From: Planctomycetota bacterium
Lineage (GTDB): Bacteria > Planctomycetota > Planctomycetia > Planctomycetales > Planctomycetaceae
Direction of reading: 5' to 3'
DNA length: 64,000 bases
Assembly (NCBI GenBank): GCA_027623235.1
Contig: JAQBVJ010000009.1
Location: 37,253-101,252, forward strand
In this document: piece by piece, positions 53,648 to 64,000 of the stretch
Position numbering within the stretch: the first letter of the stretch is position 1
Layout of the letters: each line of letters starts with the position of its first letter
The notes under the pieces: generated by a model
The model's input: the letters and a program-made list of their open reading frames with translations, nothing else
Database searches by the model: none
What the model was told of the DNA's origin: nothing
Program-made: the position numbers and the translations under genes

Positions 53648-54607
53648 TCAGCCCTCGTCGACGATCTTCTGCCATTGCTCGCGGATCGCCTTGAGCCGGC
53701 GTTCGACAGTGCGGACGTTGACTCCGAGTTTTTCCGCAACTTCCTCGTGCGTGTAGCCCTCCATCTTGAGGGCCGCGATTTTCTGCGAGGTTTCGTCGAG
53801 AGCTGCGAGAAGATTTTGAGCTTCGTCAGCGATTGCAGCAGCGACGACGGGTGTCGTCCTCTGTGACGGCAACTGATCGAATCCTTCCGCAGGACTCTTA
53901 CCCGACTGGAACATTGCCGAGTCGCCTCGGACTTCGCCCCCGCCCCGCTTCTGACGATTGGCTTTCTCAATGATGGCTGCGGCTTTTCGCGTCGTGATGA
54001 CCAGCAGCAGTCGCCACAACTGCTCACGCCGATCCAGCTCCGGAAAACGCCCGGCAACGATGCCGGCAAGCAGACTTTTAAAAGCGATGACGGCAACGTC
54101 TTCTTCGTCCTGGACCCGCTTCGGTGCGTCCTTCATCGATCGCCGGGCGACTTCGATAATGTCCTCCGCGTAGCGGTCCCAAAGCATCTGAGCCGCGTCT
54201 TCATCGCCGTTTCGAATTCGCTCAATCCAGCCGGAAACGTCGTCTGACTGTGAGTCGTGGAAACTTGACGAGTCGTCCAGGCTGGCGTCAGGTCGCAACT
54301 GCAGGATCGGGCCACGCTTGCCAAGGCGAATCGCCAGGTTCTGGTTGAGAAGAACCGACTCAACCTTGCGTCCGTTTCGAAAAGAGCCGTTGACTCCCAG
54401 GTTGTAGTATTCCCAGTTCGTCCCGTCGAAGAGAATGACCGCGTGGCAACGGGAAATGGCGGTCCCGAAATCGGCGAGATGAATGTCCGATTCTGACGAG
54501 CGACCGATCGAGATTGTTTCCGAAGCCGGAAAACTGGCGCGCAGGACCTGATCACCGTCTGGCGAAAGAACGGTCACTCGCAGTGATTTCTCAGGAGACT
54601 CGCTCAT
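53648..54607 (-). CDS. FHA domain fused to an ECF-type sigma factor
   Basis: A 319-residue protein. Residues 10-105 form a forkhead-associated (FHA) domain with the phosphothreonine-binding pattern ISIGRSSESDIHLADF, ISRCHA and NLGVNGSFRNG. After a short acidic linker, residues 125-315 are an ECF-type sigma factor: region 2 (GWIERIRNGDEDAAQMLWDRY … DEEDVAVIAFKSL) and region 4 helix-turn-helix (LDETSQKIAALKMEGYTHEEVAEKLGVNVRTVERRLKAI). FHA domains read Ser/Thr-kinase phosphorylation, so this sigma factor may be controlled by phosphoprotein contact rather than by an anti-sigma factor; this is inference. No anti-sigma or kinase gene is adjacent. ATG 54607; weak ribosome-binding site. Confidence 0.9.
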   Translation of the reverse strand: MSESPEKSLRVTVLSPDGDQVLRASFPASETISIGRSSESDIHLADFGTAISRCHAVILFDGTNWEYYNLGVNGSFRNGRKVESVLLNQNLAIRLGKRGPILQLRPDASLDDSSSFHDSQSDDVSGWIERIRNGDEDAAQMLWDRYAEDIIEVARRSMKDAPKRVQDEEDVAVIAFKSLLAGIVAGRFPELDRREQLWRLLLVITTRKAAAIIEKANRQKRGGGEVRGDSAMFQSGKSPAEGFDQLPSQRTTPVVAAAIADEAQNLLAALDETSQKIAALKMEGYTHEEVAEKLGVNVRTVERRLKAIREQWQKIVDEG

Positions 54608-54934
54608 TTGCCGTTTGAATAGCTGGGACCTGGTGAAAACGTTTTGGCCCGAACGACCACAGCATTGCAGACATCTCGTGGCGCGGCGAGTCCGGTTCGA
54701 TCGTAATCTATTTCTTCCTGACGATCTGATAATTCAATGAAGAGCCATCAGCCATATCCCCAGGAACGCTTGTGTGGCCTCAACTTTTTCACGCAGGCAT
54801 TCAATGGATTCGACTCTCTCGACGAACGTTTCGTGTTTCGAGAGGCCATCGAAAACGATGGGCGCCGTTAATTTCACACAGAGACTGCGGTATGAGGTTT
54901 GACAGAATCCAAACCTCAACGCAAAGGCAGCTCG
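54608..54934. other. Non-coding region between FHA-sigma and epimerase
   Basis: 327 bases between divergent genes with no convincing gene. It should hold promoters for both sides, including a possible self-regulated promoter for the sigma factor, but no element could be defined by eye. Confidence 0.5.
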
Positions 54935-55939
54935 ATGAAAATCCTTATCCCCGGTGGCAGCGGAAAGGTCGGCGCGGTCCTGATTCGCGGACTGTTGGCC
55001 GAGGGCCATGAAATCTGCGTTCTCAGCCGCAGCCCAGAACCGCAAACAACTTGTGCTGTCCGTGAGGTCGCGTGGGACGGTCGCACGTCAGGCGACTGGT
55101 CGAGAGAAATTGACGGAGCGGACGCGGTCATCAATCTCGCCGGGCGGAGCGTTGACTGCCGATACACAAAACGAAATCGCGAGCTGATTCTGAACTCACG
55201 CGTCGACTCAACGCGAGTTATCGGTGAGGCGATCGCCGCCGCGAAGCGTCCGCCACCCGTCTGGCTGCAGGCCAGCACGGCGACAATTTACGCTCACCGA
55301 TTCGACGCTGCGAACGATGAGGCGACGGGAATTCTCGGCGGCGCGGAACCGGATTCGCCTTCGACCTGGCGGTTCAGCATCGATGTCGCGAAGGCCTGGG
55401 AGAAAACGCTCACCGACGCGAAGACTCCGCACACTCGAAAAGTCGCTCTGCGGTCAGCCATGACGATGAGTCCGGATTCGGGCAGCGTTTTTGAAGTGCT
55501 CTCGCGACTCGTGCGGTTCGGCCTTGGCGGTCGCGTCGGCAGCGGCCGTCAGTTTGTTTCGTGGATTCACGAAGCCGATTTTGTGCGGAGTGTTGACTGG
55601 CTGATCCGGAACGAAGCGGTCGAAGGTGCCGTCAACCTCGCGGCGCCGAACCCGTTGCCCTACACAGATTTCATGGCCGGTTTGCGGCGTGCGTGGCGCA
55701 TGAGAGTCGGCCTTCCCGCGCCGGAGTGGCTGCTCGAAATCGCAACGACGGTGCTGCGAACGGAAAGCGAACTGGTTCTCAAAAGCCGACGAGTCATCCC
55801 AGGACGACTCCTTCAGCACGGCTTCCAATTCGAATTCCCCGATTGGGCGAGCGCTGCGGCAGAACTTGCCGAGCGCTCTCGAAGCTGGAAACGGAACCCG
55901 CACCTGGCCGGGCCGTCGATCCCGACCCGTCCGATTTAG
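54935..55939 (+). CDS. TIGR01777-type NAD-dependent epimerase/dehydratase-like protein
   Basis: A 334-residue Rossmann-fold protein of the extended SDR group annotated TIGR01777 (YfcH/SulA-like). Cofactor motif is IPGGSGKVGAVLIRGL (5-20); family-specific segments include DGADAVINLAGRSVDCRYT, ILNSRVDSTRVIGEAI, LRSAMTMSPDSGSVFEVLSRLVRFGLGGRVGSGRQFVSWIHEADF and a C-terminal GAVNLAAPNPLPYTDFM. Biochemical role is unknown for the family. ATG 54935 is preceded by AAAGG. It is followed by a GC-rich repeat at 55955-55986. Confidence 0.93.
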   Translation: MKILIPGGSGKVGAVLIRGLLAEGHEICVLSRSPEPQTTCAVREVAWDGRTSGDWSREIDGADAVINLAGRSVDCRYTKRNRELILNSRVDSTRVIGEAIAAAKRPPPVWLQASTATIYAHRFDAANDEATGILGGAEPDSPSTWRFSIDVAKAWEKTLTDAKTPHTRKVALRSAMTMSPDSGSVFEVLSRLVRFGLGGRVGSGRQFVSWIHEADFVRSVDWLIRNEAVEGAVNLAAPNPLPYTDFMAGLRRAWRMRVGLPAPEWLLEIATTVLRTESELVLKSRRVIPGRLLQHGFQFEFPDWASAAAELAERSRSWKRNPHLAGPSIPTRPI

Positions 55940-55954
55940 CAGTTTGCGGGAGGC

Positions 55955-55986
55955 GGGAGGCGAGGCTGGTGCCGAGCCGCAAGCAG
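55955..55986 (+). repeat. Dispersed GC-rich repeat, copy 2
   Basis: Begins gggaggcgaggctggt; 28 of 32 positions match 35411-35442. It lies directly after the epimerase stop and overlaps nothing coding on the plus strand; it abuts the end of the pseudopilin gene on the minus strand. Confidence 0.75.
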
Positions 55987-55993
55987 CCTCCGG

Positions 55994-56455
55994 CTACCTG
56001 CCAGAAGTGTTCGCGCGGATCTCGCCGGTTGTGCTGCTGAAAGCCCAGCCGTGCGTTCCGTCTCCGGTGGTGTGCCCGGCTGCCAGTGGACCAGGCACAA
56101 CCAGCACTCGGCTCAAACCGGAAAACGGATTCACCGGGATCGACCCGATGATGTACGGCCCAAAGTGAGCTCGTTCTGCCACCTCGCCATGCCGGCTTGT
56201 GCGGCGTGTCAACTGGTTGAGAAAAGTCGCCTCGGAGTTAGTTCCGTGCGCCGGCAGCAGATCGTCGTGGTCGAGCCGGTACTGCGCGATCTGGCGTCGG
56301 AACATCTCGAGGTCATCGTCGAGTGCCTGTTCGCTCGCGGACTTTGCGGCAGCGACGAGTTCCGGCGCGAAGCTCATCGCGCAGCCGGTCAGCAGCGCGG
56401 CGATCAGCGCAAACTCAATGAACGAGATTCCGAACGGAGTCTCCGCCTGTTGCAT
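55994..56455 (-). CDS. Type II secretion-like pseudopilin (GspG-like)
   Basis: A 153-residue protein with a type IV pilin-like start: MQQAETPFG then ISFIEFALIAALLTG. Cleavage after Gly9 would leave Ile10 at +1 and Glu14 at the conserved +5 position. The C-terminal half resembles GspG major pseudopilins: FGPYIIGSIPVNPFSG and GWAFSSTTGEIRAN, near the calcium-binding end of that family. A short hydrophobic stretch includes a Cys24. Such proteins form the pseudopilus of type II secretion systems or are stand-alone planctomycete pseudopilins. No secretion genes adjoin it on this strand, but the STN-domain protein is transcribed divergently 248 bases away. ATG 56455 chosen because it starts the pilin signal. 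Confidence 0.85.
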   Translation of the reverse strand: MQQAETPFGISFIEFALIAALLTGCAMSFAPELVAAAKSASEQALDDDLEMFRRQIAQYRLDHDDLLPAHGTNSEATFLNQLTRRTSRHGEVAERAHFGPYIIGSIPVNPFSGLSRVLVVPGPLAAGHTTGDGTHGWAFSSTTGEIRANTSGR

Positions 56456-56703
56456 TGTTTTCCCCTCGGTCGAACAACCCGCGTCGGCCCAACGACGTGA
56501 GTCAATCTCTCCCAAGAGTACGTTTCGTGCAGAGCCGGTCAAACCGCCACGACACGCGGATCGTCCGGTTTGTCAGTCGCGCGCCGGACATGCCGGTCAC
56601 AGCGACTTTGCCGCGAGACCTTGCCGAATGCGCTGGCATCACGGTCACCGCCAGGCAATCATCAGACGACGTTCACTGTGCTGAAGAGCCCCCGGAGTTT
56701 TCT

Positions 56704-57771
56704 ATGTTCGATTTCAATCAAACCCGCCGTCGAATTCTGGCTGTCGCCCTGGCAATGACCGCGTCGCCGGTGATCTCCAGTCCCGTCGCGAGTGCCCAGG
56801 AAGATCCGTTCTCGCCGTCGCAACTCACCGCGCCGGTGGAAGGTCCGCGGCTCATGATAAAGAAAGTGGAGGTCCGGCAGCCTCTGTTTCTTCCGGCCCC
56901 CGGCGAGGCGGAACGCAAGATCCTGGCGGCGCTCGACGAGAAAACAGAAGTTGCGTTTATTGATACGCCACTGGTCGACGCGATTCAGTTCACGGCAATG
57001 CAGTCAGGCATCTCGATGATTCTTGACCGGAATTCGCTGGACGACGCGGGCATCTCATCCGATGAGCCAGTGACTGCAGCTCTGGCCGGGATTTCGTTGC
57101 GTTCGGCTTTGAAGATCATTCTGGGTGACCTTGGCTTGACGAGTGTCATTGAGGATGAAGTTCTCAAGATCACAACAAAGGAAGCGGCCGCGGCCAAAGA
57201 GATCACCCGCGTTTATCCTGTCGGGGATCTGGTTAGTTCCTCGGACGAGAGTTCGTGGTCCGAACTGGCCGAGGCGGTTCAGTCTGGAGTTTTGAAGGGC
57301 CGCTGGCAGACCGTCGATGGAACGGGCGGGACAGTTTCGATTGTTCGCTCGGCACAGGCTCTGGTCATTCGGCAGACACGTGGCGCTCACGATCAGATTG
57401 TTGAGTTGCTGGTGAGTCTTCGCGACGCCCGGCAACTGACGCCGCAGCCTCCGCAACTCGGCGAGGAATCGATTGAACTTCCCGGCCCTGTGTCATCGCT
57501 GACCGTCGAGGGAAAACTGGTCGTGATCTCCCTGCAAGCCGGTGCGGAAGGGGAGCCTGCTCAAGTGAAATTCGAGTGCACCAAAGAGAGCATTTCGAAA
57601 GCCGTTGAGCGGATTTCGAAACTCAAGCGGCTCGCAGATTCTTCCGTGTCGATTCGAGCCGATCCTGATGCTGAGCACAAAGACGTCGTCCTGCTCCTCG
57701 ATGCTTTGCAGAAGGTGGGAGTGGAAAAGCTGTCATTGTCCGTGCTGGAAGAGCCAGCGGAAGGAAAGTAG
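56704..57771 (+). CDS. Secretin/TonB short N-terminal (STN) domain protein with ExbD-like C-terminal domain
   Basis: A 355-residue secreted protein: signal peptide 1-31, an STN domain about 80-160 (VAFIDTPLVDAIQFTAMQSGISMILDRNSLDDAGI … SLRSALKIILGDLGLTSVIEDEVLKITT), then the segment RVYPVGDLV … SIVRSAQALVIRQTRGAHDQIVELLVSL known from planctomycete STN proteins. The last ~90 residues resemble the periplasmic domain of ExbD/TolR: VVISLQAGAEG … SISKAVERISKL … SVSIRADPDAEHKDVVLLLDALQKVGVEKLSLSV. ExbD normally has its own membrane helix; here none exists. Function unknown; may work with the divergent pseudopilin or a TonB-like system. GGAG lies six bases before ATG 56704. Followed by a terminator. 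Confidence 0.85.
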   Translation: MFDFNQTRRRILAVALAMTASPVISSPVASAQEDPFSPSQLTAPVEGPRLMIKKVEVRQPLFLPAPGEAERKILAALDEKTEVAFIDTPLVDAIQFTAMQSGISMILDRNSLDDAGISSDEPVTAALAGISLRSALKIILGDLGLTSVIEDEVLKITTKEAAAAKEITRVYPVGDLVSSSDESSWSELAEAVQSGVLKGRWQTVDGTGGTVSIVRSAQALVIRQTRGAHDQIVELLVSLRDARQLTPQPPQLGEESIELPGPVSSLTVEGKLVVISLQAGAEGEPAQVKFECTKESISKAVERISKLKRLADSSVSIRADPDAEHKDVVLLLDALQKVGVEKLSLSVLEEPAEGK

Positions 57772-57796
57772 CTGTTTGCAAATTTCTGCTGTCCTG

Positions 57797-57829
57797 CACG
57801 CCCCGGTTGTCAAAGCCGGGGTGTTTTTT
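57797..57829 (+). terminator. Rho-independent terminator after STN gene
   Basis: ccccgg (57801-57806) pairs with ccgggg (57816-57821), extended by a G-T pair, and is followed by tgtttttt. It lies about 25 bases after the stop of the STN-domain gene. Confidence 0.85.
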
Positions 57830-57885
57830 CATTCTCTGGCTGAGTTTCCTCGTGAAGGTTGCCGTCCATCTGAGCGAAAGATCCC

Positions 57886-58908
57886 ATGCCGCGTCCTGAA
57901 ATCTTCCTCTTCGGTGAGTCCCGTTTGGACGGCTCGGTCGCGGCATGTACCCGTGACGAGTCGCTCGAATCGGCGACGGCTTCCACTCTGAATGCGATCC
58001 TCGAAGAGGGGCCGGTTGTCGCGCTGGTCGCGGGGCGTCTGGTTGACGAGGACGCCCTTTCGGAAATCGTGGCACAGGGTGAGAAGCTCTCTCGAACGGT
58101 CGAGCTGGCTCCCATTGGCCCTGGACGCGATTTTGATTTTCTGTGCTCGCACTTGCCGGTCTCGCTGGCGAGTCTGGCGATGGCTTTTGAGTCACGGTGC
58201 GCGGTGCTGCTGGATTCGGCGCGAGTGCGGGAGGCAGGTGGATTCCGTGATGTCGATTCGACCGTGAGGGAACTGATCGTGCGGCTGAGCTTGAGCGATT
58301 CCTCCTCCGTCGCTCTGCATGAAAGGCTGGGCTGCGTATCGAGCGAGCTCGACGCGCTGCCGCCGATCGAAGCGGATTTGCCGCTTGTCTCGCCGCAGTG
58401 GCCGCCGCGTTCGCACGGCTGGCTCGCCTCGGTGCTGTCGTCACTGCAACTTCACGAAGTGCTGCCGGGTGTTTTGTCGAGCGTTGAGGCGACCGCGCTT
58501 CACGCCGGTTTGTGGCAGATCAACGACTGGCTGGATGAAAGTCACAACTGCTCGCAGAGCATTGAGGGAGACGGCGAGGGCAACGGCGATTACTGGCACG
58601 CGATCATGCACCGCCGCGAGCCGGACCCGAGCAACGCGAAATACTGGTTTCGGCGAGTTGGCCATCACGCCTGCTTCGAATCGCTGGCCAGGGTCGCAGC
58701 CGTTGCGCTGGACGAGAGCGGTTCTCCGAAAGCAGATTCCTGGAAGAAGCGGCTCGGGGCGTCTGGAAACTGGGACTCGTCGGCGTTCGTCGATTTCTGC
58801 CAGACATCGGGCCGGGAAGGCGATCCTGCGCTGGCTCAGGCGGCAAGACGAATCCAATGGGTGGAGATGCTGCTTCTCCTTGTCCACACAGCTCGCGCGG
58901 CGACGTAA
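57886..58908 (+). CDS. Conserved planctomycete hypothetical protein
   Basis: A 340-residue, apparently cytoplasmic protein with no signal peptide. The N-terminal half (1-150) is Ala/Val/Leu-rich with many charged residues. The C-terminal half has a strikingly regular block: LHAGLWQINDWLDESHNCSQSIEGDGEGNGDYWHAIMHRREPDPSNAKYWFRRVGHHACFESLA (about 205-270), rich in His, Trp and acidic residues, which could bind a metal or nucleotide; I recall this block as typical of uncharacterised planctomycete proteins but cannot name the family. ATG 57886 with GAAAG upstream. Convergent with selB, 84 bases apart, so not in its operon. Confidence 0.75.
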   Translation: MPRPEIFLFGESRLDGSVAACTRDESLESATASTLNAILEEGPVVALVAGRLVDEDALSEIVAQGEKLSRTVELAPIGPGRDFDFLCSHLPVSLASLAMAFESRCAVLLDSARVREAGGFRDVDSTVRELIVRLSLSDSSSVALHERLGCVSSELDALPPIEADLPLVSPQWPPRSHGWLASVLSSLQLHEVLPGVLSSVEATALHAGLWQINDWLDESHNCSQSIEGDGEGNGDYWHAIMHRREPDPSNAKYWFRRVGHHACFESLARVAAVALDESGSPKADSWKKRLGASGNWDSSAFVDFCQTSGREGDPALAQAARRIQWVEMLLLLVHTARAAT

Positions 58909-58992
58909 GCCAGCGGTGTCGAAGCTGGGCATTCTGGTGGGAGGCTCGCCCTCGCATTGAACTGACGAAACACGACCCGGTTCCGGCACGAG

Positions 58993-60957
58993 TCACGATC
59001 TTTCAGCCATCGCTCCAATCGGCGTGTCGATTTTCTCGCCTGCGATGCGGATGTTGTCGCGTCGGACTGTGACGCCGATCGAGTCGAAATACTCGCACAG
59101 TGGAACGGAGTACTTGCGAGTGACTCCCCAGCCGTCTCGAAGCTGGGCCATCGTTGCCTCTTCGATTTCGGCGAGTGTTTCTTTGCATTTGACGCGGGCC
59201 AGATCGAGAGCCTCGGGCGTGAAGAACAGGCCGTCTGCGACTTTCACGATCAGGCCATCCTCTTCGGTCAGGTTGAGAAGCTGATTCGCCTCGGCGGGTT
59301 TCTGGTCGATCGACTCGGCGAGTTCTTTCGCCAGCGGCGGGGTGAGACTGCCGGACGTGATTTGATCGAGCATTGCCTGGCGGTTTTTCGATTGAGCCTT
59401 AGTCAGCTTCACCTGCAGGTCCGCCGGGCCAAGATTCTCGCCGATCTTGACCAGCTCCTTTTTCTTCAGGAGCCAGGCGATGACAGCCTCGAGAATGTGC
59501 TGCGTTGTGATTTCCCGGCACGCGGTGAGCAGCGTTGGCTTTGGCAGCGAACGACGCGGCTGGTGGCGGATGACTTCCTCGCGAATCGTTCGCAGGATCG
59601 ATCGGCTGAGCGCGTCGAGGCGGCTGGCGTGAATCTCAAATGTGCGGTCCCGTTCGCCGAGTGTGACGATCGAGCCAGCCTCGCGGAGTTCGTTGAGCTG
59701 CGTCTCCAGTTCGTCCGGCATCAGGCCGACGGCGCTGGCGATTGTCAGGTCGCCGGCGCGAATGGAGTCTCGCTGGCCGAGGTACACGGAAAGTCGTTCG
59801 GCTCCGGAGTCACTGTCGAGGTTTTCAGCGAGCTCTTCGATGTTCCGGATCCGAAGCAGGTCAGGGATGGCCGGGTCGAGAATGCGTCCTCCGCCGATCG
59901 TCACCGCTGGCGAGACGCGACGCAGAATGAACCGCTGGCCAAACGCCGCGACGATTGGCTCGGCGAGACGCAGTTCCGCGTAGCCCCGCTCGCCCGGTTC
60001 CAGTCGGCGGCCTTTCAGGATGACTCGCGTTTCGACTTCCCGCGTGCCGATGTGCAGGTTGACTTCGACGCGATCTTTAAGCGGCATCGGCGAACTGCTG
60101 AGCACCCGCAGGTCGACCAGCAACCGTCGCGTCGTTTGCAGATAGCCGGCCGTCGCGAGCTCGCAGCCGCGCGAAACTTCCTCGTGCTTGACTCCGGCAA
60201 GGTTAATCGCCGTGCGCTGCCGGCTGCCGGCTTCTTCAGTCTGCTCACCGTGCCGCTCAACGCTGCGGACCCGGACCTGGCGGCCCTCCGGCCAGAGATC
60301 GAGCGTCGCGCCAACCTGAACGTCGCCACTGAGGACAGACCCGGTGACCACGGTGCCGTGACCGGTGATTGAGAAGACGCGGTCGATTGCCAGGCGGAAC
60401 AGCGGTAGCGATTCTGGCAACTCAATTTCGCGGCAGGTGTCGAGGATTGCTTGTCGCAATTCGTCGATGCCCTCGCCGGTTTCCGAGGAGACCGGGATCA
60501 CCGGCGCTCCTTCGAGGAACGTGCCGGCGACGGATTCTTCGATGTCGAGCTTCGCCAGTTCGACCAGGTCCTCGTCAACGATGTCGATCTTGGTGAGCGC
60601 GATCAACCCGGTCGGGATGCCGAGCAGGTCCATGATCTCAAGATGCTCGCGGGTTTGCGGCATGACTCCGTCGTCCGCTGCGACGACCAGCACGGCAACG
60701 TTGATCCCGGTGGCCCCGGCGACCATGTTGCGGACAAATCGCTCGTGACCGGGCACGTCGATGACGCCGATCCGCAGGTCTCCGTCGGAAATGTGAGCGA
60801 AGCCGAGGTCGATCGAAATGCCGCGTGCTTTCTCTTCGGGCAGTCGGTCCGTGTTGACGCCAGTCAGTTTGCCGACAAGGCGTGTTTTCCCGTGGTCGAT
60901 GTGGCCGGCCGTGCCAATCAGAACGCTCTTCGTAGTTGTCTGTGTTTCGGCCGTCAT
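58993..60957 (-). CDS. selB: Selenocysteine-specific elongation factor
   Basis: A 654-residue EF-Tu-like GTPase that delivers selenocysteinyl-tRNA to UGA codons. GTPase motifs: G1 GHIDHGKT (18-25), [33 protein letters not shown]4 LTKIDIVD; domains 2 and 3 with [16 protein letters not shown] and [10 protein letters not shown]; then four winged-helix modules that bind the SECIS hairpin (…[34 protein letters not shown] … [21 protein letters not shown]). ATG 60957 chosen because the GTPase domain starts ten residues on. No selA, selD or tRNA-Sec gene is in the window. Same strand as the upstream hybrid kinase, 114 bases away. Confidence 0.95.
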   Translation of the reverse strand: MTAETQTTTKSVLIGTAGHIDHGKTRLVGKLTGVNTDRLPEEKARGISIDLGFAHISDGDLRIGVIDVPGHERFVRNMVAGATGINVAVLVVAADDGVMPQTREHLEIMDLLGIPTGLIALTKIDIVDEDLVELAKLDIEESVAGTFLEGAPVIPVSSETGEGIDELRQAILDTCREIELPESLPLFRLAIDRVFSITGHGTVVTGSVLSGDVQVGATLDLWPEGRQVRVRSVERHGEQTEEAGSRQRTAINLAGVKHEEVSRGCELATAGYLQTTRRLLVDLRVLSSSPMPLKDRVEVNLHIGTREVETRVILKGRRLEPGERGYAELRLAEPIVAAFGQRFILRRVSPAVTIGGGRILDPAIPDLLRIRNIEELAENLDSDSGAERLSVYLGQRDSIRAGDLTIASAVGLMPDELETQLNELREAGSIVTLGERDRTFEIHASRLDALSRSILRTIREEVIRHQPRRSLPKPTLLTACREITTQHILEAVIAWLLKKKELVKIGENLGPADLQVKLTKAQSKNRQAMLDQITSGSLTPPLAKELAESIDQKPAEANQLLNLTEEDGLIVKVADGLFFTPEALDLARVKCKETLAEIEEATMAQLRDGWGVTRKYSVPLCEYFDSIGVTVRRDNIRIAGEKIDTPIGAMAERS

Positions 60958-61071
60958 GAGAAGTCCGTTCAAGGTGCGCGGGACGGCAATGTAGAGTGGG
61001 ACGACCGCAGGATGTAGGGAGGGCCGGGCGAAGCGAACCCCACCCCACGAGATGTCAGTGTGGTGCGACAC
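60958..61071. other. Short intergenic region between kinase and selB
   Basis: 114 bases without a gene; a GC-rich stretch at about 61018-61045 (agggccgggcgaagcg...) has the look of another planctomycete intergenic repeat, but no second copy was found in the window. Confidence 0.4.
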
Positions 61072-63996
<2,925 letters not shown>

Positions 63997-64000
63997 GTTT

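Overview
The window looks like a chromosome segment of a planctomycete (Planctomycetota, Planctomycetaceae-like). This is an inference from gene content: three DUF1501 proteins, two DUF1549/DUF1553 cytochrome proteins, several other secreted c-type heme proteins, WD40-cytochrome fusions, a FHA-ECF sigma factor, a planctomycete STN-domain protein and the futalosine menaquinone route. The DNA is GC-rich, genes lie on both strands in short operons, and many secreted proteins carry Sec or Tat-like signals. No rRNA, tRNA, CRISPR array, transposase or phage gene was seen.

Region by region. 1-570: a small ParE/RelE-type toxin-antitoxin pair. 716-5989 (minus): a flavocytochrome-like FAD protein with three C-terminal heme motifs, a PQQ-type propeller with EF-hands, and a double alpha/beta-hydrolase. 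6383-8911 (plus): an FMN-dependent alpha-hydroxy-acid oxidase and an enolase-superfamily enzyme. 9163-14149 (plus): a large DUF1549/DUF1553 cytochrome protein and a DUF1501 protein. 14150-15870: remnants, an orphan receiver, a frameshifted small membrane protein and an FMN reductase. 16361-18631: a CsdA-like DEAD-box helicase. 18972-27617: a lipoprotein, a second DUF1501, a 1548-residue propeller/HEAT/cytochrome protein and a ceramidase-like hydrolase. 27875-32722: housekeeping genes (pgpA, pyk, purM) and a cytochrome-WD40 protein. 32944-39038: menaquinone genes (UbiD-like decarboxylase, menG/ubiE, mqnC, mqnA) around an M20 peptidase. 39618-41584: homoserine dehydrogenase and a TlpA-like thioredoxin. 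42098-51493 (plus): a four-gene cassette of DUF1501, PPC-domain protein, DUF1549/DUF1553 cytochrome and cytochrome-WD40-coiled-coil protein. 51550-53515 (minus): a disrupted outer-membrane barrel gene. 53648-58908: FHA-sigma factor, epimerase, pseudopilin, STN/ExbD-like protein and a conserved hypothetical. 58993-end (minus): SelB and a hybrid histidine kinase that runs off the window.

How the parts fit. The central theme is a secreted redox and carbohydrate-type surface machinery (heme proteins, DUF1501, PPC, propellers, esterases) of the kind planctomycetes carry in many copies with no proven function. Menaquinone synthesis, a periplasmic thioredoxin and the flavocytochrome are consistent with respiratory supply to that compartment. 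The most unusual items are the UbiD-like protein that seems to lack catalytic residues, the STN plus ExbD-like fusion opposite a pseudopilin, the FHA-ECF sigma fusion, the cytochrome-WD40 protein with a long alanine-rich coiled coil, and several families of dispersed palindromic repeats between genes. All family assignments come from reading motifs by eye; no database search was run.
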